NCBI GenBank assembly: GCA_958430865.1
Contig: CAUDNR010002924.1
Span: forward strand, 1 to 51,535
Length of the DNA stretch: 51,535 nucleotides
Reading direction: 5' to 3'
Origin: Entrophospora sp. SA101
Lineage: Eukaryota > Glomeromycota > Glomeromycetes > Entrophosporales > Entrophosporaceae
Shown here: piece after piece, positions 12,089-23,999 of the stretch
How the letters are laid out: every line of letters begins with the position of its first letter
Numbering within the stretch: the first letter of the stretch is position 1
The notes under the pieces: model-generated
Databases searched by the model: none
Seen by the model: only the letters and a program-made list of their open reading frames with translations
Told to the model about the DNA's origin: nothing
Position numbers and translations under genes: made by a program

Positions 12089-12582
12089 AATTTTTTTTTG
12101 TTATTTTTTTAAAATAATAATAATTAATGTGTCACAATAAAAGTTTTTGATAAATAAATTTAATAAAAAAATAACATGAATATGCAATTTTTATCAATTT
12201 CATCAGACAAAAAAAAATATATTACACATGTATCTATATTGTATTTTTACGAACTTGTTTTTGATGCAAAGTAAGGATAATAAGTGGTGTTATTAGCTAA
12301 TTAACGGTTGATTTAATTTGTTGTAAAAAATCAAATTTTTAGCTAGTTATCCAGGTATTCACCCAGTCCTTGGCAAATTGTTAACACAATATTTGTCGGT
12401 GAAGTGTACTGTCAGCAAAGTGTCCTGTCGGTGAAGTATCCGGGTTCGATTCGGAATTACATCGAAAATTTATTCGAATAAACGAATAAAACGAATAATT
12501 CGAGTAAAATGAATAAAACGAATAGAGCGAAAAATCGAATAAAATGAATAACAATAATAAAACAAATAATAAGAATTCCAAT

Positions 12583-12759
12583 TAGTGTTGGTCGCCAAAA
12601 CTATTTTAAAGAGACGAAAGTCAAAACTAAAATTAAAAGTTATATGTCAAAACTAAATCAAAAGTCAATAGTCAAAAGTCAAAGCTAGTTTCGACTTATG
12701 GCGAAACCTTTTAACTTTCGCACGGTTGCGAAACTCTCTAATTTTGGAAACCAACACTA
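12583..12759. mobile_element. hAT-type MITE with 8-bp target duplication (copy 1)
   Basis: A 177-bp element with inverted ends TAGTGTTGGT / ACCAACACTA, flanked by perfect 8-bp direct repeats ATTCCAAT (12575-12582 and 12760-12767). TAGTG-type ends and 8-bp duplications are hallmarks of hAT elements. It has no coding capacity. Its interior repeats a GTCAAAAC/AAAGTCAA motif. Confidence 0.9.
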
Positions 12760-12994
12760 ATTCCAATTAAAATAAGAATTTGCATTACAAATAGGAACTC
12801 TATGGCTTTTATGTATTGCATTTTGTTTTTTGATGTTTTGTCATTCTAAGTAATGTAGGTGGACCCATCTCAACTAAATGCCTATGCCACCGAATTTTGC
12901 ACTAAAATTCCGACGTAAAAATAAATTTTAAATTTCCCTTAGCCGGCTAACATCACTATTCTCCGACAGGACGATTCCCCGACAACTCATTTCG

Positions 12995-13351
12995 CTAACT
13001 AAAATTACTACCTTGTACGAATTGAATTGAGACTAGTTTTATTAATTTCACTTTTGTTGGGGAATGTAGGTAACCAAGTATTATTAATAAAAATATATTT
13101 ATCATTATATATACGAAGCTAGCTGTCATTACCACCAAAATCGAAGGGTAGTCATGTGCTGTCGGCATTTCTTTTATCATTATTTTGTTGACGATGCGTG
13201 GTGCTGTAAATATTTGCGATATATTATAGTAATCGTTGTCGTATGTTATGAGATGACATACTTCTTTGTAAGGAAGTATGTGGTTGTAGAAGTGAAACTT
13301 GACTATCGTTCCTTCCTTGTCATCGTTTTTATCATTTATCATTCTCATCAT
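12995..13351 (-). CDS. Small ORF with one hydrophobic segment (118 aa)
   Basis: ATG-initiated frame with one strongly hydrophobic stretch (about residues 72-96, SILVVMTASFVYIMINIFLL). I recognise no family, and in such AT-rich DNA hydrophobic ORFs arise by chance. It is identical in copy 2 at 36602-36958. Confidence 0.2.
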   Translation of the reverse strand: MMRMINDKNDDKEGTIVKFHFYNHILPYKEVCHLITYDNDYYNISQIFTAPRIVNKIMIKEMPTAHDYPSILVVMTASFVYIMINIFLLIILGYLHSPTKVKLIKLVSIQFVQGSNFS

Positions 13352-15372
13352 TTTCCTTTTTTTTTTAAAGAAAATACATTAAATACAAAAATTGCTAATA
13401 GAATAATTATTACCTTTAACAATTCTACAATTCTGCTATTAATCGACTCTCTTTAAATTACTCTCAATTTCTCATGAGTATTTTTGCCAGTTTAAAATTA
13501 AAATGTGCCAAAACGCACGTGATCTAGTTTATCAAAGAAAATTGTAATAGTAATCTTTTAACCTCCATTTTACTATTACTATTATTATTTTTTTAAATTA
13601 AATACATTGTATTTATTTAGTGATTTCAGATAAGAAATCTAGAACAATATTTTTTGGTAAATTTGTGTTGCGTGGTATTATTATAAAATAAGCAATATAT
13701 ATATATAAATAATTATCTATTTTGCAATTATTATTTAAACATTATTGGCGTTCATCAAAAGCCATTTATAGATATAAAGAAGAAACTCTCGCAGTCCGCA
13801 GCAACCTACATCGAAAGTTTTGAGAATACGTTTTTAGAAAAGTTTTTAGAAGCCAAGCCATCATTATTACGTAGAATGTGAATCCAATGTTACTTCAGTT
13901 TAAGGTATAAAATCCTCCATATGATAATTCTTTAGCCTGTAATTCTTCATTTTGGTGCACGATTAAAAAAAGTATGGCTCTTACGCGCAGAAGCAGGTTT
14001 TAATATCTACAAATGGTAACAAAGGTTTATATTGATTCTGAAATAAAAAAAAAGGAGTCGATATATAAATAAGGAAACAAAAAAATTTTTTTTTGCTATA
14101 CTGAAAATCGAGACGTCCCAGAGATTTTTTTTTTGTTTTGAAAAATCAGATGTATAAATATTCCAGGATCAATTGGCTCGAAAACGCGAAAAAAAAAAAG
14201 AAAAAGCGAGGCTACAAAAAAAAAGGAGGGAATATTGGGTTTTATTTTGATTCGGTTCATCATCATCATGGAAAAAGATGAAAATTAGCAAATGAAGCAA
14301 TCTAACTTTATTCACGGAATTTCAATTAGGTAAAAAGAAAGGCCTTTTCGTTTTGTTGATATGTCACGTTATTATGGACAGCTCGCGTGATAAAATTATC
14401 AGTGTCCTCGTCGAAACTTCCAGAATTCATAGACGTTGTGACGCAAACAAATTCTGTTAAAATTAAACACATATTATTTGGATTACTTGTTAACCCTGGA
14501 ATTTTTTGTTGAAATATATACACCATTTTAAAGAATCTAAATTAAAAAATATAATCAAAAGAATCAAAAGATTAAAAGATTAATTAATTAAATTAATTAA
14601 TTAATTAATTAAATATTATTATTATTATTATTCATCAATTTATTATCACTAGTATCACTAGCCAACATCTTTAATGATCTTTAATAATAATAATCGATCG
14701 ATTGATTGAAAATTTCTTAAATCTTGCTTGATTCGATGATTGATGTTCTGTATGCTGGCTGCTACCATACATACTTGTATATTATATATAGTAAATATAC
14801 ATAATATACAAGTATGTGAAATCTAATTAATAAATAAATTTTTTTTTTTTAAAAAAAAAAATTAAAAACAAAAAAAATTTTATTAAAAAATTCTAGATTA
14901 TTATTTAAAAAAAAAAAATATAATATATATAATGAAGCGATTCATATATTATAATACATACTAACTTATAAAAAAATATATATAATATGAAATATGAAAC
15001 GAAAAAATAAAATAAATATAAAAATATAAATAATGAATAAAATAGTATATATATTTATATACAATTATGTTTATTATATATATTTATAATAATAATAATA
15101 ATATATAAATATATAGTATTATATGTAAAAGCTTATGTATTTCTCAAGTCTTATGTCCAAAGTAATGGAATCAAAACATTTGGATGCATATGTATGCCTC
15201 TGTTTCTTTTTTTTTTACCTCTATCTCTGCATCATTATTTAAAAAAGTCACAAGAAATATACTATAGTAGTATTGTTATAAAAAACGAAGTGCTGATCAT
15301 CACAAAAATACTTTGTATATATTTCTTGTAACTTGTTAAATAAATAAAGATCGTATCCTTATTGCATTTTTT
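13352..15372. other. Intergenic region 3' of the cyclin gene
   Basis: Very AT-rich sequence with A/T runs, TTAATTAA repeats (about 14580-14612) and TA-rich stretches. Two hairpins stand out, at 13262-13287 and 14769-14817. The 66-codon minus frame at 14326-14526 is not convincing as a gene. Confidence 0.5.
14769..14817. other. Perfect 17-bp stem hairpin
   Basis: ACATACTTGTATATTAT at 14769-14785 pairs with its exact reverse complement at 14801-14817 across a 15-nt AT loop. It lies about 560 bp past the cyclin stop codon. It could be a 3'-end RNA structure or the remains of an inverted-repeat insertion. It recurs in copy 2 at 38376-38424. Confidence 0.6.
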
Positions 15373-17114
15373 TTAATTTGCCATAATTCTAGAATCATTT
15401 CTATTATTAACGTTTGAATTACGTTGATAACATCCTTCTGATTTCAAAATTTCTTGAAATTCAGTAGCCGCAGAATATTGATTATTCTCATATCGTTGGT
15501 TATGATTATGACTATTGCTATTGCTAATATTATTATTAACATTTGCGATATTAATGTTAAAACTAAAATTACTATTATTATAATCAATATCCATCATGTT
15601 ATTGATATTATTATCAATATTCCTATTTCTTTCTTTGCAGCGATCACACAATCTGTTTCTCCCTCTACAAGCATCACAACACCCAATTGCATATTGTGAT
15701 TTGCGTGTTTGTGAATTATTACTATTATTGCTGCTAATATTATTATTACATTTCATACCATCATAATTATTATTATTAGTACTTGGCTTAACGAGATTAT
15801 TATTATCATAGTCACCATTATTACTTTCACTATCATTATGGTTATTACCATGATTGTTATTACTGCCACCGTTATGTAAAGTATCTTGGATGTGTTTCAA
15901 TAGAAAACTACTCCAACGTCTAAAAATATCTTCAGAAATAAATAAATTATAATCGATCAATTGAAGGAAACAAATCTCATTTGCATTTATTTCGCCAACT
16001 GGCAATCCCGAGATCTTTGACCATGCACTATTAGAATAATTGCAATCTTGAAGATATTTCGACGCAACTATCAATGCAGCTAAAAACATACGTCTACAAC
16101 ATGTGGCAGGATTATTATTGTTGTTGTTACTCGTAGCAAGAAGTTTCTGTTGTTTCTGATTATCTTGATTAACACCATTAGCATTAGCAGTAATCAAATC
16201 AATCTGGGGCTTAATTCGAAACAAATAAAATAAAGTTGCTTGTAATGTAGAGTATGATGTCCTAGAACGTCTTAAAGTTTCCCGAACAAAAATTTTTAGT
16301 GGAATAACTTTGGTATTTGGATTAACACTTAATTCAGCCCAAATAACATTAATTATAAGGCATGTCATGTCTAATAATATATATACACAAACATTAATTG
16401 TTTTCTCTCTTACGAAAATATCAAATTAAATTGGTTTATAAAATTTTCTTTTAAATTTTACTTTCTCTACTCACCGACAAGCTTCTCAACAAATTTTGCT
16501 TTTTTCTCTTTCTCGCTCATCAAATTAGGAATAATGTTATGAATAGTAGTATAGTCATTATTATTATCGATATCGTTATTATTAATTTTATTTTCCGTAG
16601 TATTACTAATTCTAGCAGTGTTTTGAACAAGTTTATTCGTGTTAACAGAATTAATCAATTGCTGCTGCTGTGGCGGTGGTCGCATTTGTTGTTCTAGATC
16701 TATCATTGTCATAGAATCACTCGTAGAATCAATTTTGGAATTATTCTTGGAAGGATATTGACAAGTAGCAGCGACTTTAAAATTATACTTCATAGCACGA
16801 TTAATCGAGTCCTCGGCCTCACGACAAATTTCAAAAGTTGGTTGTAATTTTTGATCAAATTGCTCATGATGTTGAGAAATAAAAGGAGGAGTAATAATAA
16901 AAGGTTGATAATTATATGAAACTGATGGAGGAGATAAAAAAGAAGATGATGAAGACAATGATGAAGAAGACAATGATAAAGAAGAGGAAGATGATAAAGA
17001 TGAAGTTGAAGAAGATAAAGATGAAGAAGATAAAGATGACAAAGTAGAAGATGGCGGTTGCGGTGGTATTTCAATTGAATTATGATTATATCTAAGTTGG
17101 TGATGATAATTCAT
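15373..17114 (-). CDS. Pho85-type (PCL-like) cyclin, copy 1 (545 aa)
   Basis: Two exons, 17114-16475 and 16370-15373, with GTGAGT donor and TTAG acceptor in phase (640 + 998 nt). The N-terminal about 205 residues are low complexity (Ser/Leu run at about 25-62, Gln run, Asn/Asp). The cyclin box runs from FVEKLVDMTCLIINVIW (about 208) through KIFVRETLRRSR, RRMFLAALIVASKYLQD, WSKISGLPVGEINANE and DIFRRWSSFL. This resembles fungal cyclins that partner Pho85-family kinases (PCL5/Pas1 class). The C-terminal part is an Asn-rich linker with a cysteine cluster C-X2-C-X6-C-X2-C (about residues 445-458). Expected role: regulatory subunit of a cyclin-dependent kinase in nutrient or cell-cycle control. 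The exact subgroup is uncertain. Confidence 0.88.
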
Positions 17115-20100
17115 AATCGAATTAGAAAATACTATATATGTCTATATAAATATTATATTATTATTATTATTATAAAATGTGATTAATTATGAAAGCCAGT
17201 ATAAGAGTAAATTATATGTATTTTTGATAACGTAAATAAATTTTTCTCCAAGAAAGAGAGAAAGAAGTTTTTTTTTTTTTTTTTTTCTTTTTCTTAACCA
17301 GCTTGGAAAAATAAATATGTTGTAAAGTTTTTTTTTTTGCTTTTCGTTTACTATTACTGTAAACCAAACAGCGAAACCAAACCGAATAAAAGTTTTCTAA
17401 CACCAACAAGTAAAAAATAAGAGAGAAATAAAAAAAATTTAAATAAAAAAATTTATTAAATTAATAATAAATGATATATAAAAACATATGTGTTGACTTT
17501 ATGTTATTTTTGGTTCGTTATATTTCCCTTATTGTAGGCTATGGATCCGGTTTCTGTTGTCAATGTTATCGACTTATTCGTTGCTGTTGGGTTTGCTGCT
17601 GAAAAAAATTGTATTGGACTCGAATATTTAGATATTAACATTTGAAGTTTAATAAAAATTAAGTGAAATAAAGAAAAATGGAATGTTTTAAATAATTGGT
17701 ATTGTTTGTTACATTATTTCCCTTTATTGTATACGATCGTCCCATATAAACTTGCACACAATTATTTATATTGGGATGAAGATTTTTTAGATTGATTATC
17801 CACTACTTGTGACGACTGTGACAAAAATAAAATTTTCATTTATAAAAAAAAATGCCAAAAAAAAAGTTTTTTTCAGTTAATCATGTGACCGATTATTTTA
17901 TTTATATTAATGTTTATATTAATATTTACACATTTCGCATTCTTTCTAATAGGAATAATAAAGGGGTACCTGGAAAAAGGAATCAAACTTTGTAAATAAA
18001 AAAAATAAATGTGAATGTGTGAAAATGAATGACAATTCACGCAGCATCAATCAATAATAATTAATACGCAGTTGTTTATTGTTTATTATAATAGCACAAT
18101 ATAAATTTTGTGTAAATTATATTTTTCCTTCATCTCTATTATTTTATTATAGAGGCACAGGCACAGTATAAATATATTGCGCCATAAATATTAATTTGCC
18201 TTATTTTTATTTCATCATCTAAATTTCGCTTCACCCCACTTCAAACATTCATCAACCCGTCCATACACGTTTGCATTAGCCACCATTTAGATATTCGAAT
18301 CTCACTATTATTACTATTATTGTTGTTACCTATTACTGACCGGTCAATAAACTGTATTCAGCAATACATTGTCATTAAATATTACCAGATCTTTGGCAAT
18401 AAAATAAAAAGCCATTAATTAATTCATCTAAAATTAGAGAAGAAAAACCAAAATTAAATATAAAAAATGATTTTCTTTCTACGCACAACCCTTTATGGTT
18501 CTGAAACTATTTATTCGACAATATAATAGATTCGCTATTAATCTTTATTGAAAGCTCTTATTAGGACTTTATCTTTATTGTTATGTATTAACAAAATCAT
18601 ATGATCAAATAATGGATTGATAATGATCTTGATTAACACTTCTACGTACAACCGCCCGCAGAAATCAATTGAAAAAAGAAAATCAAAATAGATGTTTTAT
18701 AACTGTTTGTGTTGTTATACTATATACACACGTACAAGAAATCAATTTAAACATTTTTTCATTCATGTCACTCGTTCGTTCCCTTCTTTCTTTATTTCCT
18801 TCTTGTTTCAAACCTGTGTAAAATTATTTTTTCATTTACAAAAAAATTGCGTGATACTTCCTTCCTTTACAACTCAATGAACGCACTTCATACATCCATA
18901 CCATACATCCTCTAAATTCCATCCACCACCAAATTTACCATTTTAATATGTTTAATTGATTGGATCCCATATTCGATATATTAATACTCAATGGCTTCAA
19001 TGGCATGTTTTATCAATCCATCCGTAATTATTTGTTATCTTCAAACAAATCAGCAACTAATAAACAACCCACATACATACAACATACATACATTAGCCTT
19101 TTATTTTGATTTGCTATATTATCTTTACTGTATTAATATAATTTATTATTATTATTATCTTTTTTTTTTCGGAATTTTTATTCCGTAAAAAATTTTTTCT
19201 TCTAGAAAAATCGAAAAATAGAAGTATGTGCACATGAACGGTATAATTTTTTTTACGTTATTTCTTGGCCACTCGCCATTTTTAGTTGGTAAATTTGACG
19301 TAATGTTTATACGGCCCTGAAAACATTTCGTCGAACGTACATCATTCTCAGGGAATGTCGTTCCATAAAAGAGTTCAAGGAAGATTCCTATTTATTCAAA
19401 CAATGTTTAATATAACATTGCTTGTAATTAAAAATTAAATAATTAATATATATATAGTATGTTTCAAATTGATATTAGCCAATTCATGTAATATATATGT
19501 GTAAAACATCTTAAAAATCTTCTTTGACTCACTAATTTATTGTCTATGGGAAGATGTTGTCACCCAAATTTTGATCAATTGATTTATCTAAAAAATATTT
19601 AATTGTCCATTTGTCGCAAACGCGTTTTGCAGAAACATGACAAGATTTTTAACAACAACAAACCCATCTTTTCGTTATTGGTTAAAGGTCAATGTGTTGG
19701 AGCAATAATTGCTCCCTTCGTCAAAATTATAATTGGTTCTACGAAACGCATGATGATGATACACACCCACATAAATAAAATATAATATAAACATTACATC
19801 CATAACCAAATTTGGATAATAAAAAAATGATTTGTTCCTACTCCATATAAAATGATTTCCTCAAAAAAGAAATGAATTTTTGAATAGTAGTAATAATAAT
19901 AATAATAGTATTTGATCCAAAAATAAAAAAACTGATTTGCTCATTCTGATAACCTAACAGATGGGTTAGCCAATAAAGAATTTTAGAATGTGTGTGACTT
20001 TGAAAAATATTTGCATGGTATCAACATGAAAACAGAATTCTCATTACATACATGTTTGTAGAAAATTCATAATTATTCCATATTCCTAGACTCTTTCTTA

Positions 20101-20390
20101 ATTTTACCCATATCATGAACTTCTCATTTTGTCTCATTACATCATTTATTTGTGACTGTTCTTTCTTTAAAAGAAGGAATTTTAATTTGGCAATTTCCAT
20201 TATTATTCCAACATTCTAGATGTGTAAATAAATAATATAAATAAATAAATGTATAACTATTTAATTCTAATTATAAATTAGAAATGTAAGTGATTGAAAT
20301 ATTTTCAATTTGGAATTTGTCGAACTGCTTCAGCGTGCTTTAATAAAAAAACTTTGTTTGTGATATTTGTAATAGAATCATTAATCAAAT
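17115..20390. other. Long AT-rich region upstream of the cyclin gene
   Basis: About 3.3 kb without a gene I can support. It holds homopolymer runs (about 17270-17286, 17328-17337), simple repeats (about 19887-19910) and scattered ORFs of 60-65 codons with low-complexity content. The promoter and 5' leader of the minus-strand cyclin gene must lie at its left end. Confidence 0.5.
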
Positions 20391-20395
20391 ATGGT

Positions 20396-20396
20396 G

Positions 20397-20440
<44 letters not shown>

Positions 20441-20505
20441 ATTTTATTATTGTTGTTATTGATATTGTTGTTGTCGTCGTCGTCGTCGTTGTTGTTGTTA
20501 TTATG
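20396..20505. repeat. (TTA)n then (GTC/GTT)n microsatellite, copy 1
   Basis: About 15 TTA/ATT triplets followed by GTT, GTC and GTT triplets. The apparent ORF across it is a Tyr/Leu/Ser run and is not a gene. The identical repeat in copy 2 lies at 44003-44112; no change in repeat number is seen between the copies. Confidence 0.9.
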
Positions 20506-20749
20506 AGGATTGCTAAACATTGGTTTTCAAGAAGTCAGTAAAACATTGATTTTATTAATCAATATTTACTTATTTCACAAACTCAATAAATAAATCCTTC
20601 ATCTTTAATTCCTTTATCAAAATATCACGTGAATATCCAATAAACAGCTTGAGCACGCGTGATCCGAGTTTATTTTTTTATTAAATTACGATGATATATC
20701 TAGCATAAATATGGTGGCGGTAAATAGGAAATCCTGGTTTTAATAATCC

Positions 20750-22000
20750 ATCCATCTATCATCACTCATAATGTTTTTATCCTCAGACGAGGAGGATATC
20801 AACAAGTCCATTTCTAAACATCCGACCCAATGATAAATCTGTCTACAATCTTTTTATCTTTGGAAATTTTCAACATATTATTTAGAAATCGTATTAATTA
20901 CAGCAAAGATGCTTTGCCATCACAACATATTTTGAATGATTTAACGGAACTGTTAAAAAATGAATCCTTTAATTTTTATAATGGAAAATAAAGTTGGAGT
21001 AGATAAGATTGATGTTAAAACTTTGAAGCTCATTTTACCATTTTAAGAGCAAGGTTGAAACAAAAGGTCTGAAGATGACACTATCTTAACTCTGAACAAA
21101 GTTTTGGCCGTCATAAAACAATTAATTAAAATATAAATGGTTTATACCAAATCGTAGTCAAAGTTCTCAAAAACATGCATGCAAAATGTCAAATTTAAAA
21201 TAATCTGAAACATGGTCAAATAATAAAGGTGGATGCACAATTTCACGTATTTCAAAGTACTTGGAATTGTTAGAATTACTATAATTAGAATGTTAAAAGC
21301 TTTTAGAAAGATATGGGTTGAGAGTTATTAAGAAGTGGACGTCCTAAACTTTGATTGTTTATCAAGGAGAAGAGAAACTGTTATTACAAACAATGGTCAG
21401 CCAACAAAATACCATCTTTATAAATAGTTCCTTTACTATTTGAATTATAAATCGTCAAATTTAAAGAGTGGTAGTATTGTATATTTTTGAGCAATTGAAT
21501 TTTTTTCTTTTTTTCTTTTTAATCACAGGAACTTGAGATTTTGCATGCTTGTTTTTGAGAATCCAAGCTACGAAATGATATAATTATTATATTTTTATTA
21601 TGTATATTTTTGCGTAGTTACCGAAACTTTCAGTATATACAGCGGAATCATTCATTAATACAAAAATTGTTCAACTTCTTGAAGTGCATGGTGAATTATA
21701 CTTTATTCTTTAAAGAAAAAAATGAATGGGTTCTACAAAATTTAGTTATAAAAAATTACATCAAGGTGTCAATTTCAAGATTCTCGGAGTAGAGCGTTAC
21801 TATTACAGTACAAAACCGAACATGGATTTGTCCGTTAAAGTATTTTTCTTTATAAAACTATAATGCCGAGAGTCATAATTTTCATTGTATATAAATATTT
21901 ACTAATATTATAACCCTTTATTTTAATAAAAACTTTAAAAGTATAATCGCAATCTTACATCACAAATCTATACATTATTATACTAAATTAATCAAATAAA
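20750..22000. other. Degenerate region, possible coding relics (copy 1)
   Basis: Short stretches on the plus strand read like protein (for example DALPSQHILNDLTELLKNES at about 20906-20965, and a Lys/Val/Leu-rich segment to about 21180) but are broken by stops and frame changes. I cannot assign them to a family. The rest is AT-rich. Repeated in copy 2 at 44357-45607. Confidence 0.3.
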
Positions 22001-22319
22001 TTACTTGACATATTAAAAAAATAGAAAATTGTACCAGAAGATAAGAAACCTATAAATTAGGCGATGGATTGGCCAATTAGGTTTTAAAATAAACAAATGA
22101 AATGGTGACAGGTGTCAAGAGAGAATATATTCAATCCATTGAATGAATCACTCACCCAACTAAATGAATCAAACAAATTTATTTTATGACTCATTAAATG
22201 AAAAAAAGATTTAGGCAGGAAGAACATGAAGATAAGAAAGCACAAATAATCCATAAATTAGGTGATGAATTAATAAATAGAATTAGAATCTTATTTAATA
22301 ATTACATGAAACAGTTACA

Positions 22320-23170
22320 TTCAATGAATTTAAAAACATTGAATATTTAGCCAAAGGTGGATTTGGAGTACACAAAACAATACGGATTGTTGCAAATAGA
22401 ATATAATTCCTGTGATCAAACTTATATATTTTAAGAGGCAAATCTTTATAAATATGGTTCTATTATATTCATTATACAATGAATATAATAATGATTTATT
22501 TTTAACCAAAAACAAATAATAAATTTGGACGTTTTCTTAACAATGTTATGAAATCACTAAAGATTCAAATGAGAATACTTATTATTATTGAGGGAATTTA
22601 CACAAAAATTAAAATAAATTTCAATATATTTCAGAAGGTCGGATTCGTTATTTAATTTACATAAATATGTAAATATATATATATACAAAAAATTTTTTTT
22701 ATGAACTAGATTAAAAGAAAATTCATATAGTAATTGCACTTGTATAGTAAAAAAGATAAATCTTTGGAAATAATTCATATCTGGCACCTCAAAAAAACCA
22801 TATACATATTTAGATGATAATATGGAACATATCTCAGAGAAACCCCTTTCATAAGCATTATTTCGTATTAGATGTTTAAAAGGAGTAAGGTCTCAAATCA
22901 CAGATGGTACTCCTGAATTCTGTGCTGAATTGATGAAAAGATGTCGGGATCATAATTCAGAAAATAGTCCAGCAGCTAAAGAAATTTACAATTGTTTTGG
23001 AGAATATTATTACTCATCTAAAAGGAAAAAAAAAAGATTGTTAAATTAGCAGAAGCTAAGTAACAAAAATTAGTAATTAAATAATTTACTTGTTAGATAA
23101 ATCATTCTATACAAGTCGTCAGAAAGCCGATTTGTTAAATTTTTCATCAACTAGATCAGCTGTATAGTAA
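22320..23170 (+). pseudogene. Decayed protein kinase, copy 1
   Basis: An N-lobe start is visible at about 22336-22380 (EYLAKGGFGVHKTI, the glycine loop of Glomeromycotina kinases). The end of the C-lobe is at about 22908-23025 (GTPEFCAELMKRCRDHN, then SPAAKEIYNCFGEYYYSSK), where the usual CWD/RPTA residues are altered, followed by a tail with KSFYTSRQKADLLNF. The middle is riddled with stops and frame changes and lacks a readable HRD/DFG core. It is a dead copy of the large tyrosine-kinase-like family of these fungi. Confidence 0.7.
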
Positions 23171-23339
23171 AGTTATTGATTGGGTGGATGGTAAAGAGAT
23201 TGTAAAATTAAATTGATTTATCATTATGCTTATATACTCGCTCGTCAAACTATTTATAAATTTTTATTATCTTCACATTTTTTTTTTATATATAATGTTT
23301 GGGATAAATAAATTTATTAATGATTGATATAAAATTAAT

Positions 23340-23990
23340 ATTTAAAAATGGGCGTTGACATAAATAGATTACTATCGAATATATTATGGAATTTTTTAAT
23401 AATCCTGAATTTTTTCATAGATCTATAATATCTTTATTAGTAAGGGAAATTGAAATTTGGAGTTGTGTTATTCAGAGTTTTAAAAAATTTACAAGGTATT
23501 ATTAATTCCATTAATATGAACATTTAAGAAAATTTGATATAAAAAATTCCTTTAATATTATCATCTTTAGTCATGATGCATGTTATTACTTCAAAAGGCC
23601 CAAAAGCAAGTATATTAAATTTACATATTAAATACTTAATTTCTAGTTGGATTTGAATTAATTCTTTGGGGGGGCTCAACAAACTATAGCTGTAATAAAA
23701 ATTAAAGAAACAGATGAAACTGTTGGTTGTCAAGGTCGGACTAGTTTGGATATATTTAAGATTGGTGAAAGCAAAATGAATAATTATATTTTGAAATAAG
23801 GTCAAAAGTATTGGATGTGGATAATAAACAAATTGTTGATATCAATGCTACTTGTGATAATATAGAATTTAATTTACAACTATGAAATAGTATTGGTAAT
23901 AAAACTTATTGTTAATGATTTGAATCTTGGAAAGAACTTAAATTAGGTAATATATACGGCTCTTTTATTACTACTGTATAAATTACACCA
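23340..23990 (+). pseudogene. Decayed gene, possibly TLDc-like, copy 1
   Basis: Readable fragments in changing frames: TIAVIKIKETDETVG (about 23685-23730), VLDVDNKQIVDINATCDNIE (about 23810-23870) and FESWKELKLGNIYGSFITTV (about 23920-23980), each ended by stop codons. The first resembles the TIxVIKVKGTDEIxGGYNP motif of TLDc-domain proteins common in Rhizophagus. The others I do not recognise. Several stops (TAA, TGA) sit where CAA or CGA would fit. Confidence 0.4.
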
Positions 23991-23999
23991 AGATAGAGA

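Larger units (their letters stand above)
11741..12441. mobile_element. Foldback-like element with inverted arrays (copy 1)
   Basis: The left end is the direct array of CCGACAGGACACTTTA-type units. The right end (12393-12441) has about three units of the same repeat in reverse orientation (TGTCGGTGAAGTGTAC, TGTCAGCAAAGTGTCC, TGTCGGTGAAGTATCC). A core of about 480 bp lies between. Termini built from tandem units in inverted orientation are characteristic of Foldback-type elements. No target duplication was identified. Two degenerate units also lie at about 12962-12986, so the true borders are uncertain. Confidence 0.5.

Noticed and set aside
12440..12460. tRNA-like B box (GGTTCGATTCGG)
   Set aside because: No A box, acceptor stem or cloverleaf can be drawn around it; it lies at the edge of the foldback-like element.
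14326..14526. 66-codon minus-strand ORF as a gene
   Set aside because: No domain, no splice partners and AT-rich context; chance is more likely.
16790..17074. Leu/His-rich minus-strand ORF
   Set aside because: It is an out-of-frame shadow of the Ser-rich N-terminus of the cyclin.
20294..20506. ORF with Tyr and Leu/Ser runs
   Set aside because: It is the translation of the TTA and GTC/GTT microsatellite.
22330..22787. Two minus-strand ORFs of 61 and 76 codons
   Set aside because: They lie antisense to the kinase relic and have the Ile/Tyr/Phe-rich content of random AT-rich DNA.
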